Source: Dimorphilus gyrociliatus
Lineage: Eukaryota; Annelida; Polychaeta; Dinophilidae
Direction of reading: 5' to 3'
Assembly: GCA_904063045.1 (NCBI GenBank)
Contig: CAJFCJ010000012.1
Span: 1,612,001 to 1,676,000, forward strand
Length of the DNA stretch: 64,000 nt
The notes under the pieces are model-generated. The model did not search any database, was not told where the DNA came from, and worked only from the letters and a program-made list of their open reading frames with translations. Both the position numbers and the translations under genes were made by a program. Shown here one piece after another: positions 34,979 through 45,727 of this stretch; the first letter of the stretch is position 1, and the number at the start of each line of letters is the position of its first letter.

Positions 34979-37726
34979 TTAGACGCTGTCCACTTCTATT
35001 TCTTTACCATAACGCAATAAGGCATCGCTTTCCTCTTCCAGACCTTCATCATCTTCTTCATTGCAGTAATACTCATTAATAGTCCGTAAATTTGGCAGTG
35101 TGCCAGAGGCCGGAGGGGTTCTCGGCCTCCTTGCAGGCCTCTTAACCGTTTGAATACGGCCACAGCCACAGCAGCTGGATGGTACCCGGAGTGTTGTTAA
35201 ACATTCAGAAATCACTGGATTCCTCGGTTGATCGCTGCTTCTATCTGTGAGAGTCGATGCTAGGGTCGATTGACTGCATGCCAATGATGTTCCACCCGAG
35301 GAACATTCAGATAGAGGCCGCCTACACATTCGTAAACGAGCATGTGCGCAAACTGTTGATACAGTTCCTGCACCAAGCAAAGCAGATTTGTTAACCAACC
35401 GACTAAACCGATTGGCCCTAATAAGGCAAACAGCAACAATACATGACAAAAGTAGGCAAAAGGTCCCTAGAACAGACGGTATAATGATGGACAAATTATT
35501 TGTCTTATTTCGAACAGTAGGGGATGTAGGTATTCTGATTTGTCTTCTGCGCCATTCATCCAGGGTTCTATATGGAGGTTTGTGTTTACCCTGCAAATCA
35601 ACAGTGGTCTTGTGACTAAATGATTTAGTTTCTTCTTCGTCCTCTTCTTCATCTTTATCTTCATCTTCATTAATAGCTCCTTCTCGCTCTTCACACTCAA
35701 TTTCGTCTGAGCCGTCCGAACAATGCCAAATTCCATCGCACTTTAAGTGCCTATCAACACAAATTGACTGCTTCTTACATAATATATCTCCTTGCCTGTG
35801 ACATTGGCCCTTAGAATCTACATAGTCGAAACCAACAAAAACTGCTTCAAAGTAATCATTATGATTAACAAAACCATCTAATTCTAATCTTAGACCTTTA
35901 GTAGAATTGAAACTTGGTAAACGATCAAGAATGATACGTTTAGGTTCTAGTTGAGCTATCAGATTTGAATAGCTCAGTATACCTGACTTTATGTTTATGG
36001 TTGCGTTACTGCTTTTAGAAGTAGACATACTAGTCAAGCGCACAGAAACCGAATGCCTAGATGTCAGATTATGAAAAAGCCAGTAGCAGGAATAAAACCC
36101 ATCTTCACGAGGTTCAAATTTCAATTCGGCTGCCGGATTATATTTGAAAGCGCGACCACAATCTGTCGAGGGTTGTTTTATCCATTGATCCTCTTCAGTA
36201 AAGTAATATCGAAACCCAAAACCAATATCTGACGCCAAATTAACGACACTCTGGTCTGGTACGAATATTATGGTAACAGAATTAGAGTTTACTTGCAAAA
36301 GAGGCCTATGCCTTGAACCAACTAGCTTTAATAGAGGTTCACTTTTAAAAGTATTGTAAATCTGCCAGGAAAAATACGAAATATTGAGTATAAAGGCCAG
36401 ATGCTGGGAAAAATAACTTACGGCTACTTTAGAGGTATAATATAACTCCCAGTCAACGAACTCGATCCTTGTATTCAGATTTGCATTTGAGCTTTCAATT
36501 TTATACGTGTAGATCTCGGAAGAAAGAGCATAACCAAGGGGAAAATTTGGGGACGTTATTAAGGTATTTAACGCCTCTTTATCACCATATAAATACTCCT
36601 TTTCTGTTTTTAAACAAAACGAAACAACATAAAAGAAATTAATACAATACATAATTAGAATTAATATTAATATCTAAATAGAGTATTTGTGGTTAACATT
36701 AAGCTTTTGTTTATGTTTTGTCTTGTTTTTCCTTCAAATAGAATAGTTAAATAAAACGAGGATTGATTACAAGACAGCCAAAAGGTCATTTCGTGAGGAA
36801 TAGGCATAATTACCCTTTTTATATGTAAAAAAAAAATAACTATGTTATACAGTATGAATAATATACTAACTATAGACGGAGTATTTTAGTTCCGTCTCGA
36901 AAGGAAATCCCGATGAGACGCATGATTCTATCGTTAATCTATTCGATATCGTTTCAAATTTAGCAAATTTCTCTTTGGCAACAAAATTTGAGGTATAAGG
37001 GTAGTAATCTTCATATATAATAAGGCCGTTACAGCTGCAAAATTAAAAAAAAAATGAGAGAAATAATAGAAGGATGATGTAAATTATATTAATAAGTAAT
37101 GGATTACGAAAGGGCCCAACAATGATGCATAGAAATATTTGTATATATAGATGCAGAATGCGGTATATGCAATATACTAATATATATTTACTGTATATAT
37201 TGTATATATAACTATTCATTACTATATATACAATACAAATTGTAAACTGTAAACATATACATAATATATATTTTAATCTACATCTCTAATTACATATATA
37301 CAACTTATATAGTATATATTCATATAAGAGCCTATAAATATATAAATTATTCTATTTGTTCTTTATTAACGAATAGGACACTTACTTTTTTGTACATTTC
37401 TTTCCCGAACACTCCTCGTTCTTTGTCACGTTTTTTAGTCTGACAACTTGAACGATAAATCTACAATCATCGCATCCCACTAATTTCGTTCGACACGGCA
37501 GATGGCTTGAGAATAGGAGGCTACCGGAAGACGACAAATTTTGCGTTGCTGTCCAATTAGTTGTGCGACACAAGTCCAACGAATATTCCCCTAGAGAGTT
37601 TTAGAATAATGAAAAGCATTCATATACTCTTTTCGACACGTTCTCACTCGTAGGAGGCTTACCGATGCAAACGAATGGAAATTGAGATAAGATTAGATAG
37701 ATGAAGATTAGGCTCAAATCCAGCAT
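34979..37726 (-). CDS. CUB-CUB-CUB-LDLa single-pass membrane protein (NETO/LEV-10-like layout)
   Basis: Exons 37726-37663 (signal peptide MLDLSLIFIYLILSQFPFVC), 37590-37386, 37034-36871, 36603-36422 and 36361-34979 give about 665 residues. CUB 1 (CRTTNW ... DDCRFIVQVV ... NGLIIYEDYYP) spans residues about 30-140. CUB 2 (SPNFPLGY) is about 155-250. A CUB-like third unit runs from TDCGRAFKY to YFEAVFVGFDYV. One LDL receptor class A module follows (CHRQGDILCKKQSICVDRHL, then CDGIWHCSDGSDEIEC). An acidic stalk, a membrane span (LSIIIPSVLGTFCLLLSCIV) and a cytosolic tail of about 130 residues end in EVDSV, a class III PDZ-type terminus. NETO and LEV-10 proteins of this build tune neurotransmitter receptors, so a synaptic accessory role is possible (inference). 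A 60-nt intron at 36421-36362 stays in frame and hides in CUB 2. Confidence 0.85.
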
Positions 37727-38788
37727 GGTTTTTTTCTGTCAGTCCGGGAAGAGTGGATGGAGAGGGTAAACCGAGGTGGCCTGGCCGGGAAAAGAGACGA
37801 ATTGTTCAATATTGATTTTCAATTGTAACACATAATACTTTAAGTCTCTTATGGACGTCTATTTAATCGTTGTTTCTATGCGCCCCTCTAATACAAAATT
37901 AAATGGTAAGAAAAAAAAGAAAAGAAAGAAAACTATTACAATCAGCGTTTTTTTCGTTCGCCGCCTGTTTATTCAGCTGTAGACGCCCAGGGGAGGAGCA
38001 AGAGTTCGATCGTTTTGCCTAGTTCCGTATAATATATGCAAATCAATTAATAAAACAAAAATCTTTAAATTCGTCCAGGAGTTTTGGCCCGTATCTGACG
38101 AGGCTAATGCGTCATCTGTAGATGCCGGTTACACTATCGATCGTTTTGAAAACACCTCAAACTTTCCACTCCAAAATCGTCTAAAATAACGTGCATCATT
38201 GATACTTCAGCAAAGTAGAGATAATCATTGAAATAGAGAAATCGTGCTCGACTTACCTGCAGACAAAAGTCAAGCGGCAAACTATTCAGAGAAAGCGAGA
38301 TAGAAACGCCGTCTGGCGACCAACACTTTGCCCCTCATGTGTGTTTGTCAAATCGATAAAAGGAGGCGAATATGTACACCGACATATTGGCTTTAATTAG
38401 GTTCGTTAGGTTATACTAAGGCTTGTGAGAGAGCGTCAACAGATGTCTGTTGAAACAGGTTGCCTATATCTAACCTATTCTGCGGTATATTTTGTAAATA
38501 ATAGACGGTAATTGCCTTTTAAGATCGCCGACTCGAGTTTCCGGTCGTCTAATTTGTTATACATAGAAAAAACAGGCCCCTCGAGATTAAAAGGGCGAAA
38601 GCATCTAAATGAATTTTTAAAGAAAAGTGCACATACACGCCAAGTTACCCCATTTTCTTGTTTCTCTCTTATATAATCGTTTTATCTATCAAAATAACTG
38701 CCTATAATAATAAAAAAAATGGTCATGAATATTCAAACAAATATAGGCAAAGTTGTAAAGTCCAACACGTGATCTTTCGATAACAAAA

Positions 38789-38827
<39 letters not shown>

Positions 38828-38882
38828 GTAGTACAGTAAAACCGACGTTGGGTTCAAAGCAACTAGATTGTAACGAAGGACG
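37727..38882. promoter_or_regulatory. Divergent region between the CUB gene and the FABP gene
   Basis: 1.16 kb with GC-richer patches (about 37970-38170, 38270-38420), an E-box CACGTG at 38766-38771 and a TA repeat at 38791-38823. No ORF of note. The CUB gene promoter should be near 37730-37850 and the FABP promoter to the right. Confidence 0.4.
38791..38823. repeat. (AT)n microsatellite in FABP upstream region
   Basis: AT dinucleotide run of about 33 bp, ending 60 bp before the FABP start codon. Confidence 0.9.
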
Positions 38883-39439
38883 ATGGCACCAAATTTTACT
38901 GGAAAATGGGAAATGGTCAAGCAGGAGAATTTTGATGAATACTTAAAGGCTTTGGGTAAATTTAATTATTGATATAGTTTAATACATTTATATAGTTTTT
39001 ATATTTGATATATTTATATAAATTTATTGGTTAAGATAAGAAAATGAATTTAACACAGTTTTCAAGATAATAAGATGATTTCCAATGATTTCTTTTATCT
39101 CTAGAAATTGGTTTAATCCTAAGGAAAGCGGCCGCAGTCTTTGCCGGTAAAACAAAGCTTGATATTGAACAGAATGGAGATCATTTCGTTATCGTTAGAA
39201 ATGGTTCTGAGAAGGATGAATTTAATATTGGTACCGAATTTACAACGAAAAACAAATTAGGAGAAATGAAAAATCTACCAAAATGGGGTGACAACGACCG
39301 TCTCGTCGTTGATATGACTCCAACAGGTAAAGATGGAAAGCCCAGTACTCTCTACAGATATCTCGCCTCTCCGGACGAAATGATTGTAGAAGTTCATTGT
39401 AAAGATGTTGTTATGAAACGATATTTTAAGAGAATTTAA
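38883..39439 (+). CDS. FABP: Fatty-acid-binding protein / intracellular lipid-binding protein
   Basis: This is a small cytosolic carrier of fatty acids or retinoids. Exons 38883-38955 and 39105-39439 encode 135 residues, the usual family length. The start MAPNFTGKWEMVKQENFDEYLKAL is the family signature, followed by the helix-turn-helix (LILRKAAAVF) and a ten-stranded barrel. The C-terminus MIVEVHCKDVVMKRYFKRI carries the R-x-Y pair that binds the carboxylate in this family (CKDVVMKRYFKR). The single 149-nt intron sits after residue 24, the position of the first intron in vertebrate FABP genes; the other usual introns are absent. Ligand type cannot be told from sequence by eye. Confidence 0.93.
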
Positions 39440-39743
39440 TACAATTCAATTTACTCAATCAAATTAATTATTCTGTTCTTGTTTTTTCAAAAAAACAAAT
39501 ATGTAAAAATTATTTAAATTATAAAAAAAATATCTTTTATTTCCATTTTTCTTTCAAGAGATTAGATCTTATCGAATTGTCACTAAAAGTGCTCTAGTTC
39601 TAAATTACAAATATAAATATATATATATATGTATATACAGCTTATTATAATATAAATTCCTTCTATCGATATTTTTATAAGAAAGTAGTACAGAATTTTA
39701 AAGGAAACGTTATCTTTATGAGATATCTTCGGTTAATCCGATT

Positions 39744-40949
39744 ATGAGGTTTGCAATTAACCAAGTTGATAGTTCACGTCTGCTACGAACCGCAATATCT
39801 AATTCTATAAGACTCAAGTACGACGAGAAAATCAACAGTAACGAATACGCAGATGACAAAAGTCGAATTGCTTATTTAAGGAATAAATTAGTCAATTTTC
39901 AATACAAATTACAGAACGAATATGCTTCTCAAACGCTTATTTCTCCCTGTGCTATGTTAAAAGGTAATACGACGCCTAATCTATGTAAAATAGAAAAAAG
40001 ACCTCCTTATACCCCAGTCTCTTCTCCTGAATCGGATGAGAATGACTCTAATGAGCTCAAGAGAAATATAAAAAAGATAAAGAAAAAGAGAAAAAAAAGG
40101 GTAACAAGGCCTATCGATTTAGATCTATACCAAAGATTGGTGGGTACCAAAGCAAAGTCGATGGACGACTTAAGAGGAATTAATAGGCCTAAGTCTATTA
40201 CTAAGGGTCACAAACTGAGACCGTTAGCGCAATCGGTCAGCGAGCGTTTATATGTTATAAATAGCAGGAAAATTGAGAAAGAGATTGATCGATCTATTTC
40301 AAGACCTCGCCTAAAGTCGAATTATAAAAAAGTTTCTCTTAGTGCAATAGGTAAAAAACATTATACCGTAGCCTGTCAAACTGACAGAATCATAAGGAGG
40401 AGCGTGCCCGCAATGATCAAAGAAAACGCTTTCCTAACATTCAAGAGGCGAGCAGAGGAAGTCATCCGATTAGGTTCTGAGAATCCTGGCCAATTTACCA
40501 GGAATCAGTGGCAGTGTGTTAGCAATTTAGCCCTCAGGATTGTAAACCAAGGTTACAAACTTGAGGGTAAAGTTAAAAAGCGAAAAAATTACCCCAACCG
40601 TGTGTGCAACAAGAGTAAAAAAGATACAACTAAGGCTGAGAGTAAAAATGATACAAATCATCTATCTAAATCAAAAACTGAAATAGAAATGTGTCGTACC
40701 GTTAGCGACGAAGAAGATTGTTTCGGATTAATTGTCAACGTTGAACCTTTGAGCTTAAGTGACGAGGAGAATTTTGTAAACCCTACCAAAATTAAAGAAA
40801 TAGACGCCGATCACTGCGACGCCTGTAGGCAACTGGCACAGGGTAGAAGTCAAACCAGGTCAAACTATTTAAAACTGCCACCCGTAAAAAGTCTCTTAGG
40901 AGTTTTAGATCCGATCGAGGACGAAATGTTACGTAATATTGACTCTTAG
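39744..40949 (+). CDS. Intronless basic orphan protein, 401 residues
   Basis: Not recognised. A single open frame runs from the ATG at 39744 to the stop at 40947-40949. It is very Lys/Arg-rich (NIKKIKKKRKKRVTRPIDLD near residues 107-126, a likely bipartite nuclear signal) with Ser/Glu-rich stretches (SSPESDENDSNE, TVSDEEDCFG) that look like CK2-type phosphosites. The motif YTVACQTD near residue 208 and a helical stretch FKRRAEEVIRLGSENPGQF occur in the middle. A CDACRQ pair is near the C-terminus. It has no signal peptide or membrane span. It is most likely a nuclear or cytoskeletal protein of a fast-evolving or lineage-restricted family (inference). Confidence 0.5.
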   Translation: MRFAINQVDSSRLLRTAISNSIRLKYDEKINSNEYADDKSRIAYLRNKLVNFQYKLQNEYASQTLISPCAMLKGNTTPNLCKIEKRPPYTPVSSPESDENDSNELKRNIKKIKKKRKKRVTRPIDLDLYQRLVGTKAKSMDDLRGINRPKSITKGHKLRPLAQSVSERLYVINSRKIEKEIDRSISRPRLKSNYKKVSLSAIGKKHYTVACQTDRIIRRSVPAMIKENAFLTFKRRAEEVIRLGSENPGQFTRNQWQCVSNLALRIVNQGYKLEGKVKKRKNYPNRVCNKSKKDTTKAESKNDTNHLSKSKTEIEMCRTVSDEEDCFGLIVNVEPLSLSDEENFVNPTKIKEIDADHCDACRQLAQGRSQTRSNYLKLPPVKSLLGVLDPIEDEMLRNIDS

Positions 40950-41414
40950 AATACTTGACACGTAGTAACAGAAAATTTCATTAATGTAGAACTACATGAC
41001 CCTACTATAAAAGATTTTCTGTAAACGTAGATTACGAAATAATAGTAAAAGGCTAATACAATATTTACTTATATATTTGATGCATGTATCAGGGAAAAAC
41101 TGCAAATTATATTTCTTTGTTTTCTGGTCAGTCGGACAAAAGAATTGAGATTAATATTTTTTTTCTCTCCCTCATTTTACTTGAAAATTTTAAAGCGAAG
41201 CGACAAAACATTCACAATTTTACACGGTTTTTTTTTTAAAAAAAAAGAGAAAGCACAATTAGCAAAAATAGTGACTGCTGTTGTAAAAAAAAAAGAGAGA
41301 GAAAACCCATATATAATATAACGAGTATATATATATATACTATTATATAAATATATGCGAAGGGGGAAACTCATGCAAAAAGGAAAATTCACTTTTTTCA
41401 ATAAAATTTGTCAT
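40950..41414. other. Intergenic, between convergent orphan and MAP1
   Basis: AT-rich with long T and A runs near 41229-41245. It presumably holds both 3' UTRs; no gene seen. Confidence 0.35.
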
Positions 41415-44400
41415 CTAAAACTCCAATCTAAAAGCTGGGCATCCTATTTCATTGTCTTGCAATTGAATACCACACCTACTTGCCGAAGGTGCTATCTTAA
41501 CATTCTTAGTTCTCAAATCGTCCTCTCTAACTGCAATCCAATTACGCATAATTGGCGTATCGTAGGTTGGTATCAATTGAATTTCATCTTCTCCTTCGGT
41601 TAAACCGTCCAGGAAAGCATCTAAAATATAACGAGAAGGCGACAGACTACTTAACACGTAATGCTTGGCTTTAATCTTTGAGAAGAAGGCACTATCCACG
41701 TGATTTGGATCACCATGACATGGGATATAAGCCAAATCAACATTAAAACTTGCTGCGTTTCGACGGGCTTCAGCAAACGATGCACCATTTGTTCGCGGTG
41801 GTAGAGACATTCGACTGGAATTTGATCTAGAAGACGGATCAGCAACTGTGGCACTCCTGGCTAGTGGTCTACCTCCTATTGACATTCTTCCGGTGGCTTT
41901 AGGTGGTGGGGGTGGCAAGCTCATGGGTGGATCGACACCTTCTGGTAGAGAAGTGTCTAGCTGAGTTGGCTTTTCATTCTTGTTGTCGTTTGCATCTAAA
42001 CTTCCAATTAAAGAAGCTGTCATTTCCGTTGGTAAATCTTTTACATCAACGGCTTCACCAATCGTTTCCTGCTTAGTATCGTCAGTTTTGTTTGCGTCCG
42101 CCCCATTCCCATTGTTTACATTTTCCTCAATATTCACTGTCTCAGCTACATCGTTCATTTCCGGTTCAATACTTTCCGTTATTATATCAGTTTTTTGTTC
42201 ATCAGTAACGTTATCACCATTACCGTTTTCATTTGACGATTTAGCAGTTTCATTATTATCAATAGATCCAGGATCTCCTGAACCATCTGCCGGTGTTCTA
42301 TCCATATTCTCCACACTATTATTCTCTTGTGTCTCTACAGCTTCTGTTCTTACTAATTCTTGGGGTTCTGTTTTCGGTTGCTCGACTTCCTGACTTCCAG
42401 TTGTTGTTTCACTTGGCTTTGTTTCTATAACTTGTTCGGCTTCAGCTATATTTTCTGGTTCCTGTTGTACAAAATGGGCAGGATCACCATTCATAACTAG
42501 TGGAGGCTGTTCAACAGATTTTGGTGATTCAGTTTCAATAGCTTCTTTTGAGACAGGCGCTTCTCTTGGCGATGCTTTTTTAATATCCGTTTTAGGTTTT
42601 TCTTTTTTTACAGGTTCTAAAATGTTAATTCTATTATATTTAACCATTGCAAACTTTATACAAAAATACCTTTCTTTGTTAGTTTATCTTTAGGCTTAAC
42701 TGCTGCTGCTCTTCCTACTGGTGGCCTTTTGCTTGGTTCAGCTTTTGTTGTTTTTTCAACTGTTCTCTTCGGCGTAGCCGACACTGTTGTAGCAGAAGTT
42801 ACAGTTTGCTGCTTTTTAACAACTTGTTTAGAGGTTGCTGTTGTAGGCCTGGAGTCCATGGATTTTGAAGCTGAGAGGGGTGGTCGTTTAGCCGGTCCAG
42901 GAGCTGGGGTTGTTCTATCAATTTTTGTTTTTGAATCCCGAGTTGTGGTCAATGATTTTTTCAATTCCGGCTTTGTTTCTTTCGGTGGAATATTCTTTTT
43001 AACTTCTGGTTTGGTATCTTTAACAGGAGGTGGCTTCTTTAAATCAGTCTTAAGAGAACTTGTACTCTTGCTTGATAGCGGTGGAGTTGTGGTAGGTTTT
43101 TTAAAAGTAAGGGACTCTTCAGTACAATTTAGCTTTTTAAAAATATCCAAAGATTTTAACTTTTCAAGCGAATCTAATAGCTTGTTTTGAGGACAATTTC
43201 CAGGAAATAGTATTCGTACAATATTATCCTTTGGTGATGCTGGTCGCCATACAAGTATGACTGATACCGAGACTAAATGTGTTAAAGAGATCATTGCCTC
43301 CTTTCCTTTGGATTTACATACTTTCTGCTGGGAAAAGGAATCAACTCTTTTTGACCACTGTGAAAGAAAGTCTTTTATCTCTTTTGAATCCTGTTGGGGA
43401 TTAAGAACGTACAAATCCAATGAACCGTAGCCTAATTTCTGGTATAAATTCAAGGGCTTTGTGATATCCTTAGAAGCAAGGCAATTAAGACGGTTTACAT
43501 TCAATCCACTCAGGTTATCAACAATTCCAGAAGCAACATCAGCCATATTTACGTATAAACTGTCTGTTTGTACGGTAGACGGTGTTTTTGCGTTTGGAGC
43601 GTTAAAAAGGGTTGTACCGATGTCGGGATGTATCTTCTCAGTCAGCTTTTTCTCTAACATACTATTTACACCGAATAGATTGTCGGAATTTAAATGTGTA
43701 ACTAACAAGGCATCAATTCTATCCAAATGTTTCACAAATGGCCAAAAGCAGGACTGACGGGAGTAGCCTCCGTTTGCCATGAAAGTAAATCCAGATATAC
43801 CGAAGAAAGCAGAATCGCCTTCACCAGCTGGGAAAATATATAAGGTTGGTCTATTGAAACGAATATTACCAACAATATTGGACGCTTCTAATGTTTTTGT
43901 GACGTCTTCAAATACAAGCATGTTTTGAACATAAGAAGCGAAACTATCAATATACTGAGGGGTTTCCACCGATCCTCCATCTGGATTTACGACTAGTTTC
44001 CTAAGGCTAGTTAAACCTTTCTTTAACAAGCCATTTTGAGTCCATTTCCCCTGATTAAAAGCACAAAGCACGAGCTCTAAATCCTTATTTCCAAGAGCAG
44101 TTATTTCTGATGCAAATTTGCCTGAAGTGTAAGTTTCCTCTTTCAATGGCCAATCGCCAGAACCTTGTAGAACAACACCAGAATAGATGAAGTGTGCATA
44201 GTGTGCATTCTTCAGTTTTGCGATTGAAGAACTAAGAATGGCCGATGAAGGATTGTACAGGATGTTTAATTCAAAATTGTCAGTTACGTAGGTGGCGCAA
44301 TTGTCCGAATCTACAAAAGGCAAAAAGTAAAAAAATAGTTGAAATAGTGGAACACTTTTGTAAATAGCAATTACTTCAATTATACTGCTATACAAACGAT

Positions 44401-45093
44401 TAACAAATCAATGACATATGGGTATTCATATGTCTACAATTTAGAAAATAGATATAACAAGCCTAAGCGGAAATGTGATATTTAATTGAAGCAAACAACT
44501 AAGATAACGTAACTTTCAAATCGAGGTCGATTTAGTTAATTGTTTACATAAGAAAAACAACAAATCAATCAGTTGACGTTTATCGTCCTTTACTTAAGCA
44601 TAAAAAAAGTCGAGCTATGAGTTATAGTTTCGGTATGTCTTTACTTTTGTGACAATAAACCTAGCTTGCGTACGAATTGAGGTCATATTCTATTCAACTA
44701 TGCTGCCTATTATTTAATATTTTCTTAAGAAAAACCGAATATACAGAATTACGATTTGTGTACCTTGTTTAACGTCTTGCGATAAAAAACTATTTAGCTC
44801 TTGTTCCAAATCCACTTTACTTGACTCTTGAATCCAAGTTTTCAAATCTGTTAAAAATATTCATAAAAAAATGTTTGCTATAATTTATCATTATCAGGCG
44901 ACATATCTTGCAAAATAATTACGAAACTAATAGCGGCTTATAAGGAATATAGTTTGCATTACTCACCGGAAGTGACTTTTTCTAAAATTAACGCCTTTTG
45001 CTTCTCTGTCCATGGTTCATTCAGTACAATGCTTAGGAACGCTTTGGTCTCGTTACTGTTCGCTTGTTTTTCACTTGTTCCCACTTCGGCCAT
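41415..45093 (-). CDS. MAP1: Microtubule-associated protein 1 family (MAP1/futsch), MAP1S-sized
   Basis: MAP1 proteins bind and stabilise microtubules, chiefly in neurons. Exons 45093-44967, 44847-44764, 44310-42670 and 42616-41415 encode 1017 residues, near the size of human MAP1S and far smaller than MAP1A, MAP1B or futsch. The N-terminal third is the metallo-beta-lactamase-like MAP1 domain (YIFPAGEGDSAFFGISGF, DALLVTHLNSDNLFGVNSML, LYVLNPQQDSKE). A Pro/Lys/Thr/Ser-rich basic middle (TKPEVKKNIPPKETKPELKK) and an acidic Glu-rich segment follow. The C-terminal light-chain domain is intact (VDLAYIPCHGDPNHVDSAFF, LIPTYDTPIMRNW). It is one short gene and is divergent from beta-catenin. A 53-nt intron separates the last two exons. 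A perfect GTGACGTCAC lies 20 bp upstream of the ATG. Confidence 0.93.
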
Positions 45094-45727
45094 CTTCTAC
45101 TTCTCAGGCCGGGTGACGTCACTCGTCTGCCACCAGAAGTCGCTCTTTGGCGGGAAAAAATTCTTAGTCTGGTTCCTATTCCATAACACTTTCAAATAAA
45201 GACATGGAATACGGATTACTAGACATGTATTCATACGCTTTAGCGAAAATGATTTTTAACGTTTTTCGATTAATATTTTCCCCGTGTATTTTAAATTTAT
45301 TCTTATGGCGCTTAAAAAATAAATGAAAAGTAAATATAGTGTTTTACGAGTAAAATTTTAAATTTCATAAGGACTATTTCGTGTCAATTTAAAAAACGGC
45401 CGGATGTGACGCCATCCTGCATAAATTAAACGGCGTGCGTTTGTAAACGATGCGTGGTATTTAAACATTTTGGTGAGTTTTTTCGCTTTTACCTGATTTG
45501 ATGAGCGTCTAAAGTGTCAGAATTTACTTCTTATAGTTTGTTTTACCTATATCTTAACGATTGTGTATTCTAAATTGCAAAGGTATATTGTAATTTCAAA
45601 AATATTTGACCGTTTTGTGTTTACATTCCCCGCCTCCAACCTTCCTTTGTTATCATTCTTTGCATTCTCAAATAAAATTCCTTTTTGCTTTTACAGATAC
45701 TTTCAAATTTACCAACGCACTGAAAAT
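45094..45727. promoter_or_regulatory. Divergent promoter region between MAP1 and beta-catenin
   Basis: 634 bp between opposite starts. A GTGACGTCAC palindrome lies at 45113-45122 next to MAP1, and a GTGACG half-site near 45405. Beta-catenin's 5' UTR is probably at about 45460-45727. Confidence 0.45.
45113..45122. promoter_or_regulatory. GTGACGTCAC palindrome (CRE/ATF-type site)
   Basis: Same perfect 10-mer as at 24132-24141, here 20 bp upstream of the MAP1 start codon and likely in its core promoter or 5' UTR. Confidence 0.5.

Noticed and set aside
42729-43190. 153-codon plus-strand ORF inside MAP1
   Set aside because: Antisense shadow of the Pro/Lys/Thr-rich MAP1 coding exon.
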